Assembly (NCBI RefSeq): GCF_002157895.1
Contig: NZ_CP021377.1
Coordinates: forward strand, 248,001-312,000
Direction: 5' to 3'
Origin: Oceanisphaera profunda
Lineage (GTDB): Bacteria; Pseudomonadota; Gammaproteobacteria; Enterobacterales; Aeromonadaceae
DNA length: 64,000 nucleotides
The notes below the pieces were generated by a model that saw only the letters and a program-made list of their open reading frames with translations, did not search any database and was not told the origin of the DNA. The translations under genes were made by a program, and so were the position numbers. Positions within the stretch are counted from its first letter, which is position 1. Every line of letters begins with the position of its first letter. Positions 38,526-47,977 of the stretch are shown one piece after another.

Positions 38526-39695
38526 TTATTCCCCGTCTAAGCCGCGCACCGGTCTAATGCTGCCCCATTGTTTACAAGACGGGCATTGCCAAAATAAAGA
38601 GCGTGTTGAAAATCCGCACTGGCTACATTGATGGCTGGGTTTTAATTTCATTTGTTCAGCAACCAAATTACTGAGCATATTCAAGCTTTCACGGGCCCGC
38701 CCTTGCTCCGCATTATGGGTTTGATAAGACATTAAGCGATGAAAGCCTTTCATGGTCGGATGACGTTGTAATTGCGATAACACCATCTGCTCTGCCGCGA
38801 GGGAGCCTTGGCCCTCTGCGACATAATCAGCCAACATTAATACCGCACTGGCACCACTGTCTTCGCCCACCCACAAATGCAACTGGCGCACAAACTCGGC
38901 TTCATTATCTAATTGCTGATAACTCTGCTGCAATGGGCGCAGCACCTCACTTATAAAGCCCACATCTTGCTCAGTGACTTGTAGTAGGTGTACAAGAGCC
39001 TGAGACCAAAGCTGTTGCTGCATATAAAGCGCGCCTAGCCGTATGTTGGCTCTTACACATCCAGAGTCAGCCTTGAGTGCTTTTTTTAACTGATTAATGG
39101 CGCCTTTGGCGTCTTGTTTTCGCCATTGCAGCTCTGCAAGCTCACAATGAAAATGACCAATCAGCGTCAGCGCTTTTAATCCTTGGCGCTTTTTTAAACG
39201 CTCCGCAATGGCAATGGCGTGTTCCCAATCTTTTAGCTGCTGATAGATAACTAACAACAAGTCTAGGGCTTCTTCTTGATAATCAGGGTCGCTTTTTAGC
39301 TCTAATAAAATATGCTCAGCTCTGTCTAACAAACCAGCGGCCAAGAAGTCGCGCGCTAATTCAAGCATAGCTAAATGGCGTTGCTCCCACAAAAGATTCG
39401 GCCGCGCCACTAAATTTTGATGAATACGAATTGCGCGATCAACTTCACCTCGGGACCGAAACAGGTTACCGAGGGCAAGGTGGGTTTCTATGGTTTCACT
39501 GTCAACTTGCAGCAGCTGAATAAAAAGATCAACGGCTTTGTCCGGTTCATCGGACAGCAAGAAATTTAACCCGGCAACGTATTGCCGGGAAAAATGATTG
39601 GATTTTTTTTGAGCATCCTGCCGAACTCCTCTGCGCCCCATGTACCAGCCATAAGCCGCCGCGACGGGTAGCAGCAGAAATAACAGTTCCAGCAT
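38526..39695 (-). CDS. lapB: LPS assembly regulator LapB
   Basis: LapB (YciM) is an inner-membrane-anchored TPR protein that promotes FtsH-dependent degradation of LpxC and so balances LPS synthesis. The 389-residue protein has an N-terminal membrane anchor (residues 1-19), a basic juxtamembrane segment, several TPR repeats (about 40-330) and a C-terminal rubredoxin-like metal site CSQCGF...CPSCKQWG (about 357-378). lapA lies 8 bases upstream in the same operon, as in E. coli. Confidence 0.96.
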   Translation of the reverse strand: MLELLFLLLPVAAAYGWYMGRRGVRQDAQKKSNHFSRQYVAGLNFLLSDEPDKAVDLFIQLLQVDSETIETHLALGNLFRSRGEVDRAIRIHQNLVARPNLLWEQRHLAMLELARDFLAAGLLDRAEHILLELKSDPDYQEEALDLLLVIYQQLKDWEHAIAIAERLKKRQGLKALTLIGHFHCELAELQWRKQDAKGAINQLKKALKADSGCVRANIRLGALYMQQQLWSQALVHLLQVTEQDVGFISEVLRPLQQSYQQLDNEAEFVRQLHLWVGEDSGASAVLMLADYVAEGQGSLAAEQMVLSQLQRHPTMKGFHRLMSYQTHNAEQGRARESLNMLSNLVAEQMKLKPSHQCSQCGFSTRSLFWQCPSCKQWGSIRPVRGLDGE

Positions 39696-39703
39696 AAAGC
39701 TTG

Positions 39704-39991
39704 TTAATCCTTAATGGGCAAGGCCCTAAGCTCCGCTAACTCTCTTTGTTGGCGCTCAACTTTTTTATGCAAACCTTTGTTGTTCATCTTAAGGCGCAGT
39801 AACACCAAACTAAATACCAGCCAGCCAATAACAAAGCCCGCGACAAAAATAACTGCCAATAATGAAGAAAGACGATATTCGCCTTGTGCTAGCAGGTAGT
39901 TAACCTGAACCAGCTGATCGTTTTGGGTACCGAGTGTAATGCCCACGGCAAACAATATGGCTAAAATAATGAGGCCAATAATTATCTTCAC
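39704..39991 (-). CDS. lapA: Lipopolysaccharide assembly protein LapA
   Basis: LapA (YciS) is a small inner-membrane partner of LapB. The 95-residue protein has two hydrophobic helices (about 3-20 and 44-65, VIFVAGFVIGWLVFSLVLL) joined by QNDQLVQVNYLLAQGEY, then a charged cytoplasmic coiled coil to the end. The order ihfB-lapA-lapB is the E. coli order. Confidence 0.95.
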   Translation of the reverse strand: MKIIIGLIILAILFAVGITLGTQNDQLVQVNYLLAQGEYRLSSLLAVIFVAGFVIGWLVFSLVLLRLKMNNKGLHKKVERQQRELAELRALPIKD

Positions 39992-40169
39992 GTAACCCTC
40001 TCAACTTTCTGATTTTAGTACCCGCATTATCACGGAAAAACCGTATGCCTGCCAGTCGAGTTACTGTAAAAGTGATACAGCGCTCTGTCTTAACCGTTAA
40101 ATGAGCAAGCTTGCCTGATATAGGCTAAGCCGTCAGACTCCATCGCTCGACCAAAATAACAAACAACGA

Positions 40170-40451
40170 TTAGCTGGGGTTAACACGCTCACGTAATTCT
40201 TTACCGGGTTTGAAATGCGGCACATGTTTACCGGTTAACTCCACTTTTTCACCAGTTTTAGGATTACGGCCTTGGCGCGGTGCTCGGTAATGTAATGAGA
40301 AGCTACCAAAGCCACGGATTTCAATGCGGTCGCCACCTTCTAGGCTGGCAGACATTTGTTCAAGAATTTCTTTAATGGCGCTTTCTACGTCTTTAGCAGC
40401 AAGATGGCTGTATTGCTCAGACAGTCTTTCAATAAGATCGGATTTAGTCAT
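40170..40451 (-). CDS. ihfB: Integration host factor beta subunit
   Basis: IhfB pairs with IhfA to bend DNA sharply at specific sites. At 93 residues it has family length. The helical dimer body (1-40) starts [14 protein letters not shown]; the DNA-binding arm is [20 protein letters not shown] (about 50-70), with the intercalating Pro at about position 65. [13 protein letters not shown] closes it. It follows rpsA past a terminator, an arrangement shared with E. coli. Confidence 0.97.
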   Translation of the reverse strand: MTKSDLIERLSEQYSHLAAKDVESAIKEILEQMSASLEGGDRIEIRGFGSFSLHYRAPRQGRNPKTGEKVELTGKHVPHFKPGKELRERVNPS

Positions 40452-40478
40452 TCTCTGTTCTCCTGATCAGCACACAAC

Positions 40479-40505
40479 AAAAAGGGGCCGCGAAGGCCCC
40501 CTTTT
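40479..40505 (-). terminator. Rho-independent terminator between rpsA and ihfB
   Basis: A GGGGGCC/GGCCCC stem with a TTCGC loop and a T run on the minus strand, 15 bases past the rpsA stop. Confidence 0.88.
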
Positions 40506-40519
40506 ACATTCGGATAGGC

Positions 40520-42190
40520 TTATTCGCCTTTGGCTGCCTTGAAGGCTTCAGCCATTGCACTTAAACCAACATCTTCTGGCTGTTGTTGGTTAATGTTATC
40601 CAGAACGACTTTATCTTCAGCTTCGTCTTTCGCACGGATAGACAAGCTTAAAGTACGGTTCTTGCGATCCACACCCATAAAGCGTGCTTCGATTTCTTCA
40701 CCCACTGTTAATACAGTAGATGCGTCTTCGATACGGTCGCGAGAGATATCAGCAACGCGGACATAACCTTCCACGCCTTCTTCCATCTCTACTACTGCGC
40801 CTTTAGCATCAACGGCGGTGATAGTACCCTTAACGATAGCACCTTTCTTAACATCAGCTAAGTACTTGTTAAATGGGTCTTCGTCGATTTGCTTCACGCC
40901 CAGGCTGATGCGCTCGCGCTCTGGATCAACTTGCAGAACCACGGCGTCAATTTCGTCGCCTTTCTTGAATTCACGAACGGCTTCTTCGCCGGCGCTCCAA
41001 GAGATGTCTGACAAGTGAACCAGACCGTCGATGCCGCCGTCCAGACCGATGAAGATACCGAAGTCAGTGATTGACTTGATCTTACCGGAAACACGGTCAC
41101 CCTTGTTGTGGGTTTCCGCGAACAGCTGCCATGGGTTAGATTTGCACTGCTTCAGACCCAGAGAGATACGACGACGTTCTTCGTCGATATCCAGCACCAT
41201 CACGTCTACGCTGTCGCCAACAGAAACCACTTTAGATGGGTGGATGTTCTTGTTGGTCCAGTCCATTTCAGACACGTGTACCAGGCCTTCAACGCCTTCT
41301 TCGATTTCCACGAAGCAGCCGTAGTCAGTCAGGTTAGTTACACGGCCAGACAGACGAGTGCTTTCTGGGTAACGGTTAGCGATATCAACCCAAGGATCGG
41401 CACCTAACTGCTTCAGGCCCAGAGACACACGAGTGCGCTCACGGTCGAACTTCAATACTTTAACGTTGATTTCGTCACCCACGTTCACGATCTCGCTTGG
41501 GTGCTTAACGCGCTTCCAAGCCATATCAGTGATGTGCAGCAGACCATCTACGCCACCCAAGTCAACGAAAGCACCGTAATCGGTCAGGTTCTTAACGATA
41601 CCCTTAACTTCTTGACCTTCTTGCAGGTTCTCAAGCAACTGCTCACGCTCAACGCTGTTTTCAGTTTCGATAACAGCACGACGAGAAACAACTACGTTGT
41701 TGCGCTTTTGATCCAACTTGATGACTTTGAACTCAAGCTCTTTACCTTCCAAATGCAAGGTATCGCGTACCGGACGTACGTCAACCAATGAACCTGGCAG
41801 GAAAGCACGGATAGTGTTCACTTCTACGGTGAAACCACCTTTTACCTTGCCGTTGATCACACCGATAACGGTTTCCTGATCTTCGTAGGCTTTTTCCAAT
41901 TGGATCCAAGATTCGTGGCGTTTTGCCTTTTCGCGGGAAAGCAGAGTCTCACCGAAACCGTCTTCTACCGCGTCCAGTGCTACGTCTACGACGTCACCAA
42001 CGCTGACTTCCAACTCGCCCTGAGCGTTTTTGAACTGATCTACAGGGATAGCGGATTCAGACTTCAGGCCTGCATCTACCAGAACGATACCGTTCTCGAT
42101 AGCAATTACAGTACCTTTAACAATGGAACCCGGACGGGTTTCCAATTCTTTCAGAGACTCTTCAAAGAGTTGAGCAAAAGATTCAATCAT
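40520..42190 (-). CDS. rpsA: 30S ribosomal protein S1
   Basis: S1 binds mRNA on the 30S platform and unfolds leader structures. From [20 protein letters not shown] it has 556 residues and six S1/OB repeats, as in E. coli; the open frame adds five upstream codons without support. Repeats start near 20, 105, 190, 275, 362 and 448, with signatures like [22 protein letters not shown] and [19 protein letters not shown] (shown shortened). There is no Shine-Dalgarno sequence ahead of the ATG, a known property of rpsA that allows autoregulation. cmk lies upstream. Confidence 0.98.
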   Translation of the reverse strand: MIESFAQLFEESLKELETRPGSIVKGTVIAIENGIVLVDAGLKSESAIPVDQFKNAQGELEVSVGDVVDVALDAVEDGFGETLLSREKAKRHESWIQLEKAYEDQETVIGVINGKVKGGFTVEVNTIRAFLPGSLVDVRPVRDTLHLEGKELEFKVIKLDQKRNNVVVSRRAVIETENSVEREQLLENLQEGQEVKGIVKNLTDYGAFVDLGGVDGLLHITDMAWKRVKHPSEIVNVGDEINVKVLKFDRERTRVSLGLKQLGADPWVDIANRYPESTRLSGRVTNLTDYGCFVEIEEGVEGLVHVSEMDWTNKNIHPSKVVSVGDSVDVMVLDIDEERRRISLGLKQCKSNPWQLFAETHNKGDRVSGKIKSITDFGIFIGLDGGIDGLVHLSDISWSAGEEAVREFKKGDEIDAVVLQVDPERERISLGVKQIDEDPFNKYLADVKKGAIVKGTITAVDAKGAVVEMEEGVEGYVRVADISRDRIEDASTVLTVGEEIEARFMGVDRKNRTLSLSIRAKDEAEDKVVLDNINQQQPEDVGLSAMAEAFKAAKGE

Positions 42191-42352
42191 ATTTAATGAA
42201 TACACTTTTTAGGTTGAACATCCAAAGGGCAATCCCGCACCTTAGGGGTGATTAGCATAGACCCGTTCCATCCTTGGCACGGGCAGAGTCAAGAGCATCT
42301 TGACTTAACGTATTGTTTTCAAATCTATTTTAAGCAAGTAAACCGGTAGGGT
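42191..42352 (-). promoter_or_regulatory. rpsA leader without Shine-Dalgarno
   Basis: The 162-base gap between cmk and rpsA ends GTGTATTCATTAAATATG with no purine-rich ribosome site. Upstream are GGGCAATCCCG-type and GGTGCGGGATT segments that can fold. In E. coli the rpsA leader is translated without a strong site through structured hairpins and repressed by excess S1; the same design is inferred here. Confidence 0.5.
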
Positions 42353-43047
42353 TTAATCCGCTACCTGAAGACCCACGATAGTAACCTTAGTATGATTCAG
42401 CACTATTTCCAGCACTTGCGTGATAGATAAATTTGTTGAATCAATCACTAAGGCATCATCTGCCGCTTTCAAAGGCGCAGTGGCCCGATTACGGTCTCGG
42501 TCGTCACGCGCTTGAATTTCGCTTAAAAGACGGTCAAAACTAACATCAAAGCCCTTATCTTGCAACTGTAGAAGACGGCGCTGGGCTCTTTCTTCGGCGC
42601 TGGCATCAAGAAAAATTTTCACTTGGGCATCAGGAAAAACCACAGTGCCCATGTCCCGGCCATCGGCAATTAAGCCTGGCATCACCCGAAAAGCCCGTTG
42701 GCGACGCAGTAAAGCCTCACGTACCCGAGGAAAGGCCGCCACTTTGCTGGCTGCACTGCCCATTTGTTCGGTACGGATCGCTTGGGACACGTCCTCGCCT
42801 TCTAAAATCGTTTTTACATGACCATCTAACACCGGAAATTGCACATCTAAGTAGGCCGCAAGCGGTACTAATCCCGCTTCATCCTCAAGCGCCACATTAT
42901 GGTGCAGGGCAGCCAATGCCAATACCCGATAAATGGCGCCCGAGTCGAGCAGTTGCCATTGCATTTTTTCAGCCAGCAATTGGCAAAGCGTGCCTTTACC
43001 CGCCCTCCGGGGCCATCCACGGTAATGACGGGTGCTTGTTCTGTCAT
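42353..43047 (-). pseudogene. cmk: Cytidylate kinase with a frameshift in the P-loop
   Basis: Cmk phosphorylates CMP and dCMP. From ATG at 43047 (GGAG site 7 bases upstream) the frame reads [15 protein letters not shown] and then shifts. From about 43003 the correct sequence resumes in another frame as [27 protein letters not shown] and continues to the normal C-terminus at 42353. One missing G in the run at 43003-43005 (coding strand GGAGGGCGGG) explains it: adding one G gives GPGGAGKGT, a proper P-loop. The downstream open frame begins only at a TTG (42979) and lacks the ATP site. A sequencing indel or a real mutation are both possible. Confidence 0.85.
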
Positions 43048-43287
43048 GGCTTTCTCCAGTAAATCATCGGCTTGAGCACGCGTTTAATCTGGTGCTATAT
43101 GGGCGGCAGTATACCTAAATAGATAGTTAAAATGCAGCAATTACCATTTTTTCACCGCACAAAATCTATACGCTCAAGCACTTGCTCTACATTGCGCCTA
43201 TACCTGCCTGCACTTCCGCTTTACAATGAACGCCATTTTTTTGTTACTTGATAACTAACTTCATCTTAATAACTAAAGAGGAACGCC

Positions 43288-43881
43288 ATGAGCAGTGTTA
43301 CCCGGATGGCAAACTCAAAGCTGCCGACCCGCTGGGGCACCTTTACCCTGATCGGTTTTGAAGAAAAAGGCACAGGTAAAGATCATGCCGCCCTCGTCAT
43401 GGGCACCCTAGACGACAACCTGCCGGTATTGGGTCGCATTCATTCAGAATGCTTAACCGGTGATGCGCTGTTTAGCCTGCGTTGCGACTGTGGCTTTCAG
43501 CTGCAAGCTGCCATGGAGCGCATTGCTAAAGAAGGCCGTGGTGTACTGCTATATGTACGCCAAGAAGGCCGCGGTATTGGCTTGCTCAATAAAATCAGTG
43601 CTTATAACCTGCAAGACCAAGGTAAAGATACGGTAGAAGCCAACGTTGAGCTTGGCTTTGACGCAGATATGCGTGACTACACCATTTGTGCCGACATGCT
43701 GCACGATTTAGGTGTTAAACAGATGCAATTAATGACCAATAATCCGCGCAAAGTCACCGCGCTGGAAAGCTTTGGCATTGAGGTTACCGAGCGCGTGCCA
43801 TTAGAAGAAGGTCGTAACCCCTTTAATGAACACTATTTAGACACTAAAGCAGGCAAGCTAGGTCACATGTTTAAAGACTAA
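43288..43881 (+). CDS. ribA: GTP cyclohydrolase II
   Basis: RibA opens GTP to the pyrimidine precursor of riboflavin. The 197-residue protein is the single-domain form (not fused to RibB). The zinc site [18 protein letters not shown] carries the three Cys ligands (about 54, 65, 67). [12 protein letters not shown] (about 91-102) and TNNPRKV near 150 form the GTP-binding and catalytic region. A GAGGAA ribosome site lies ahead of the ATG. It is divergent from cmk and has its own terminator; no FMN riboswitch is evident in the 240-base upstream gap. Confidence 0.97.
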   Translation: MSSVTRMANSKLPTRWGTFTLIGFEEKGTGKDHAALVMGTLDDNLPVLGRIHSECLTGDALFSLRCDCGFQLQAAMERIAKEGRGVLLYVRQEGRGIGLLNKISAYNLQDQGKDTVEANVELGFDADMRDYTICADMLHDLGVKQMQLMTNNPRKVTALESFGIEVTERVPLEEGRNPFNEHYLDTKAGKLGHMFKD

Positions 43882-43943
43882 TGGTTCGCCGTTAAGCGTT
43901 AAGCCTGATTAAGTTAGTCATTAGGCAATAACGACCTTAAGTT

Positions 43944-43987
43944 AAAAAAGGCGCAACACCCACAGTTTTGGGTGTTGCGCCTTTTTT
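43944..43987 (+). terminator. Rho-independent terminator of ribA
   Basis: A strong stem, AGGCGCAACACCCA/TGGGTGTTGCGCCT with a CAGTT loop, flanked by A and T runs, about 60 bases past ribA. Confidence 0.93.
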
Positions 43988-44554
43988 GAAAGTTATATCG
44001 TTACCTGATTACGTATGAACCTCAGCCATAATGCACCCTGTTTCGGTTTGTTCTTCGTAGCTGCCCCGTCTCTTTAATAAAGAGGACTTCGGAAGGCCAG
44101 CTCTGCTGGGTGTTACTGAGATTTAGATTTAAACCAAAACACCAGACCGGGCCGAAGTCCTCTTCGCCGAAGAGACGGGCCCCTACAAGGTCAAAATACC
44201 AAACTGAGCCTCATATTCTTGCCGAAGATGCGGCACCTCTCTGTAACCTATTGAATTCATTGATGCTGAATTTACTGAAACATAGCTGAGCTTTGTGGGT
44301 AATCAGGTATCGTGAACTCGGCCTTGGACATATATTAGAGTTATAGCCCACCCCGATATTTGGCGGCCTGAGTCGAAAAATTTAAGGTCGACATCAAACC
44401 GTGCCGATTAAGTTTTGGCCAGGATCGCGACTGAGGTCGATATTGCCTTACGCTCACCGCTCAAAACTTTTGCGCTCTTATCTCTATTTTTCCGTGCGTT
44501 CCGTGTTCTTCCGTGGCAAAAACTCTTTAATCTTTATTCGCCATGGCGAACTGT
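43988..44554. repeat. Gene-free region with a large inverted repeat
   Basis: The arms 44057-44098 (GTAGCTGCCCCGTCTCTTTA then AGAGGACTTCGGAAGGCC) and 44149-44186 (GGGCCGAAGTCCTCTTCGCC then GAAGAGACGGGCCCCTAC) are inverted copies. A right arm of the CGGAAGAACACGGAA family follows at 44476-44527, next to the SDR stop. No coding frame is convincing. Confidence 0.65.
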
Positions 44555-45259
44555 TTAAGGCAGCACTTCTTGGCCATCCCAGGCCCATATGCGCCCAGAT
44601 TGCTCTGGGGTTAAATTATCCAGCACCTGCAGCAAATGCGCAGCCGCCTGCAAAGGTGTGTGCAATTGCCCCTCGCTCAAGCCTGCTCTGAACGGAGCAG
44701 ACAACTCGGTGGCGACCGTACCCGGATGCAATCCCACTATATAAGCTGCAGGGAAACGACGTTGCCACTCGATGCTGATGGTTTTAATGGCCATATTCAG
44801 CGCCGCCTTACTGATGCGATAGCTATACCAGCCGCCAGCACGATTATCACTGATGCTGCCTACCCGTGCTGATAAGGCAGCAAAGTGCAGCGCATGGGTG
44901 CGGGTTAAACGCGTGGCAAGGTATTGCGCCATAGCCAGCGTCGGCCAAGTATTAATGTGCAGGCTATTATTGAATGCGGTTTCAGTCATTTGTTCGAGGC
45001 GTTTTTCCGGCGTTTGGTCTGCATGCTGCAGCATGCCTAAGGTATTGATCACCGTATCGGGCAAAGGATATTGATGACAGATCTCAGCCAAGGCGCTGGC
45101 GTCGGTATTATCCACCGCGTGCCACTTTGTTTGTGCCCAAGCCAAATCCGATAACTCAGGGCGCGTGCGGCTAAGCAGCAGCACATCATCGCCCCGCGCC
45201 GCTAGCGCTTCGGTTAGCGCACTCCCAATACCACCCGCCCCCATTATCCAGTACTGCAT
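44555..45259 (-). CDS. Short-chain dehydrogenase/reductase
   Basis: This 234-residue Rossmann enzyme has the dinucleotide motif MGAGGIGSALTEALAARGD (residues 6-24), NTLGML near 90 in place of NNAG, and the catalytic YSYRISKAALN (Tyr and Lys about 145-149) preceded by Ser in SARVGSISDN. It resembles the C-factor/CsgA-like group of small SDRs. The substrate is unknown. The gene is followed by a repeat arm and preceded by a 96-base gap from the pseudouridine synthase gene on the same strand, so the two may be co-transcribed. Confidence 0.87.
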   Translation of the reverse strand: MQYWIMGAGGIGSALTEALAARGDDVLLLSRTRPELSDLAWAQTKWHAVDNTDASALAEICHQYPLPDTVINTLGMLQHADQTPEKRLEQMTETAFNNSLHINTWPTLAMAQYLATRLTRTHALHFAALSARVGSISDNRAGGWYSYRISKAALNMAIKTISIEWQRRFPAAYIVGLHPGTVATELSAPFRAGLSEGQLHTPLQAAAHLLQVLDNLTPEQSGRIWAWDGQEVLP

Positions 45260-45355
45260 GCCCTACTCTCCTCGCATAACTATATAAGTAAGCCCATCAA
45301 TAAACATAGACTGAGCGAGCGGCTATTTCTCTGAGATTAAAGCTGGCGAGCAGTA

Positions 45356-46075
45356 TTAGGCGGCAATCGTAGGGCTGGGAGTGCTGTTAGGGCTGGGCGT
45401 ATCAAGCAAACTTTCTGCCCATTGGCTTAGTTGTGCGCCGTGGCGTACAAAATGCTCGCCAGCGTTTAAAGGGGCACGTACGCAGACTTGCTCACCTTGA
45501 TAACTAAAACGTAACTGCCAAGCATGTAAATAAACACGGTCAGAGGCGATGCCGCCGTAGCGAGCATCGCCTAATATCGGACTGGCTTGGCTTTTAAGTG
45601 CCACGCGCAGCTGATGAGTCTTACCTGTAAGGGGTTGTAATAAGAAACCACGCAGAGGATGAATTAAAGCGGCGCCTGTTAGCACGTCATCACTAAGCAA
45701 GCAGCTATGAAAACGAGTAATGGCCGGATTAAGCAGGCTACGACTGAGCTTCCAGCTGCCGCCGCGGGCTTTTTCCATGTCACCTTTTATCAAGCCCTGC
45801 TTTTTACTGGGCTTACTCGCAGAGAGCGCTAGGTAACACTTGCCAACCTTACGCTCGGCAAACTGCACGCTGAGCTCCCGATTGGCTTGGGAGTGGCGCG
45901 CCAGCAATAACACGCCAGTGGTGACTTTATCTAGGCGATGCACAGGATACACAGCCTCGCCCAATTGCTCGCTCAGCAAGCGCACTATACCGGGCTCGTC
46001 CGCCTCTTGGTGCATGCCAATGCCGGCGGGCTTATTGATCACCACATAATCCGGTGTACTGAGCAGTATATCCAT
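45356..46075 (-). CDS. RluA-family pseudouridine synthase (TIGR01621-like)
   Basis: This 239-residue enzyme should convert uridine to pseudouridine in rRNA or tRNA. The RluA catalytic block is YPVHRLDKVTTGVLLLARHS (about 42-61) with Asp in HRLD. INKPAGIGMH (about 13-22) and GFLLQPLTGKTHQLRVAL (about 155-172) complete the fold. There is no N-terminal S4 domain. It best resembles the TIGR01621 subgroup, whose target base is unassigned. I chose the ATG at 46075 over one 14 codons upstream because MDILLSTPDYVVINKPAG is the family start and a GAGAG site is close. Confidence 0.9.
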   Translation of the reverse strand: MDILLSTPDYVVINKPAGIGMHQEADEPGIVRLLSEQLGEAVYPVHRLDKVTTGVLLLARHSQANRELSVQFAERKVGKCYLALSASKPSKKQGLIKGDMEKARGGSWKLSRSLLNPAITRFHSCLLSDDVLTGAALIHPLRGFLLQPLTGKTHQLRVALKSQASPILGDARYGGIASDRVYLHAWQLRFSYQGEQVCVRAPLNAGEHFVRHGAQLSQWAESLLDTPSPNSTPSPTIAA

Positions 46076-46131
46076 GGCTATATCTCTCAAAGGGCTGATT
46101 GAATCTAGCACATTCAAAAACCCGTTAATGC

Positions 46132-46166
46132 AAAAAGCCCGCTGCGTGTTAACGCAGCGGGCTTTT
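46132..46166 (-). terminator. Rho-independent terminator of tRNA-Ser
   Basis: AAAGCCCGCTGCGTTAA/ACGCAGCGGGCTTT with a T run on the minus strand, starting 9 bases past the tRNA CCA end. Confidence 0.9.
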
Positions 46167-46174
46167 AAGTTGTA

Positions 46175-46265
46175 TGGCGGAGGAGCAGGGATTTGAACCC
46201 TGGATGGGCTATAAACCCATGCCGGTTTTCAAGACCGGTGCATTCAACCACTCTGCCACCCCTCC
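46175..46265 (-). tRNA. tRNA-Ser(UGA)
   Basis: The 91-base gene folds as a class II tRNA. Acceptor GGAGGGG pairs with CTCCTCC, the discriminator is G and CCA is encoded. The anticodon arm is CCGGT-CTTGAAA-ACCGG, giving anticodon TGA. The long variable arm (GCATGGGTTTATAGCCCAT) and T arm AGGGTTCAAATCCCT confirm serine identity. Confidence 0.97.
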
Positions 46266-46539
46266 GACGCCGTGCATATTACTCAAAGCAGACGGCGCTT
46301 GTAAACCACTAAATCACAATTTATTAGTAAGTGCGCATAAAGCATGCAAATTGCTGCGTACCTAGCCAATACCATGTTAAACCTTTATATAGAAGGCTCG
46401 ACAACCCACTCATCTTATGTCCAAATAGGACTATATATTTTCATGTCTTTTTATAAAGTATGGGTTTTGTTTAACAGCCGTAGATTAGGTCTACACTGCT
46501 AACCATACCGATAAGTGAGTTAGAGCTTAAGGAGCTTTT

Positions 46540-47199
46540 ATGCGCTACCAAAATTCGATACCCCACACTCAAACCAGTGAACTGGCCACTAACAAGGTAC
46601 TACGTAACACTTACATGTTGCTCGGCATGACGCTAGTAGTCGCCTCTTTATCGGCCGGTATCAGTGCCATGCTCGCTCTGCCCCGTCCAGGACTGATTAT
46701 TACGCTGGTCGGCTTTTACGGCCTGATGTTTTTAACCGAAAAGAACCGTGATAGCAGCTTAGGCTTATTATTTATTTTCGCCTTTACCGCGTTTACCGGT
46801 TACACCATAGGCCCCATAATCAATCACTACCTCAGCACAGCCAATGGCACTGAAACTGTGATGTTAGCCTTAGGTGGCACCGCGCTCACCTTCTTATCTT
46901 TGTCCGCCTATGTATTAACCACTAAGAAAGACATGTCTTTCTTAGGCGGCATGATGATGGCGGGCTTTGTGGTATTGCTGGTAGGGATAGTGGCTAATAT
47001 CTTCTTTCAGCTACCCGCCTTAAGCCAAGCCTTGAGTGCGCTGTTTATTCTGTTCTCATCCGGTGCCATCTTGATGCAGACCAGCGCCATTATTCATGGC
47101 GGTGAGCGCAACTACATCTCGGCCACCGTGACCTTGTATGTGTCCATCTTTAATATCTTCTTAAGCTTGCTGAGCCTGATCGGTCTCAGCCGTGACTAA
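46540..47199 (+). CDS. yccA: Bax inhibitor-1 family protein YccA
   Basis: YccA is a seven-span inner-membrane protein that interacts with, and is a substrate of, the FtsH protease. The 219-residue protein has a polar N-terminus (1-20) and seven hydrophobic helices from about 24 to 215. Family motifs include [27 protein letters not shown] and the C-terminal [20 protein letters not shown], with the acidic residues of the BI-1 pore region. A GGAG site and a terminator frame it. yccS and tusE follow on the same strand. Confidence 0.95.
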   Translation: MRYQNSIPHTQTSELATNKVLRNTYMLLGMTLVVASLSAGISAMLALPRPGLIITLVGFYGLMFLTEKNRDSSLGLLFIFAFTAFTGYTIGPIINHYLSTANGTETVMLALGGTALTFLSLSAYVLTTKKDMSFLGGMMMAGFVVLLVGIVANIFFQLPALSQALSALFILFSSGAILMQTSAIIHGGERNYISATVTLYVSIFNIFLSLLSLIGLSRD

Positions 47200-47230
47200 G
47201 CCGTTATCTGGCGAAGAGTAAGCTAACGAC

Positions 47231-47254
47231 AAAGCCCCGCAAGGGGCTTTTTTT
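47231..47254 (+). terminator. Rho-independent terminator of yccA
   Basis: AAAGCCCC-GCAA-GGGGCTTT with four further T, about 30 bases after the stop. Confidence 0.92.
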
Positions 47255-47283
47255 ATGGGAGTGTCCCATCCTGATTAAGGTTT

Positions 47284-47582
47284 ATACCAATCTGGAAAAC
47301 TAACTGATCAAAACCTTTTCGCAACGGAACCCACGGAAGAACACGGAAAAATAGTGCTCAAATCTGACAAAGCTAAAACTAAGATAAAAGGCTTTAATAG
47401 GTAAGAGCTACCCCCCCCCTCCTTACAATAAGCGGGTTCTTACAATAAATAAGCTCTTGCTCCCTGTCACTTGTCGATCTTATCCCATCTTAATTGTTCC
47501 GTGGGTTCTGTGTTCTTCCGTTGCAAGATTGGTTCTGGATCTAGAACTATAAGTGATCATTATTTTACTTAGAATGGTATTA
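47284..47582. mobile_element. MITE-like intergenic element, copy B
   Basis: It begins ATACCAATCTGGAAAACTAA and ends ACTTAGAATGGTATTA, the same termini as copy A. Internal arms AACGGAACCCACGGAAGAAC and GTTCTTCCGTTGCA face each other, and the middle has AAGAGCT/AGCTCTT and a run of nine C (47411-47419). It is 299 bp long and lacks a coding frame. Confidence 0.75.
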
Positions 47583-47600
47583 CATCTTCTATTTATGGCG

Positions 47601-47854
47601 TAATACCAATCTAAGTAAGAATGTGATCTGTTTTAAAATTGAGCGCTGGAGGCGCAAAGGGCAGCTTTTAATAGCTAATATTTACCCGAGTAACAGCACA
47701 AAAAAATGTAAATACCAACCTACCAAAGACGTAGGGTTGCTATGGCTGCATAGCGTATTCGACCTCTTTAGGCCCTGCTATGGTTTTTGGTCGATTGAAA
47801 TCGACCCTCCTGAAGACATATAAATCTGAACAGTTAGTTTTACAGATTGGTATA
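47601..47854. mobile_element. MITE-like intergenic element, copy C
   Basis: Ends are TAATACCAATCTAAGTAA and TTAGTTTTACAGATTGGTATA, only 18 bases from copy B and in opposite orientation. The interior is different (includes GGTCGATTGAAATCGACC, a hairpin at about 47789-47806), so this is a second type sharing the ends. A 66-codon frame inside is not convincing. Confidence 0.7.
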
Positions 47855-47977
47855 ACGCGTAAGGCACATCACTGTTTATGATTGATAACTAACGTATTAT
47901 CAAAGGTGACTGCTATTTTTTGTTAGCTCTAAGAGCATTTTTCACACCACGTTTGACCATAAGGGTTGCACCAAAAG

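Noticed and set aside
43048-43287. FMN riboswitch ahead of ribA
   Set aside because: The conserved RFN core is not visible in the gap.
47623-47823. 66-codon frame inside element C
   Set aside because: It lies wholly within the MITE-like repeat and has no transposase similarity.
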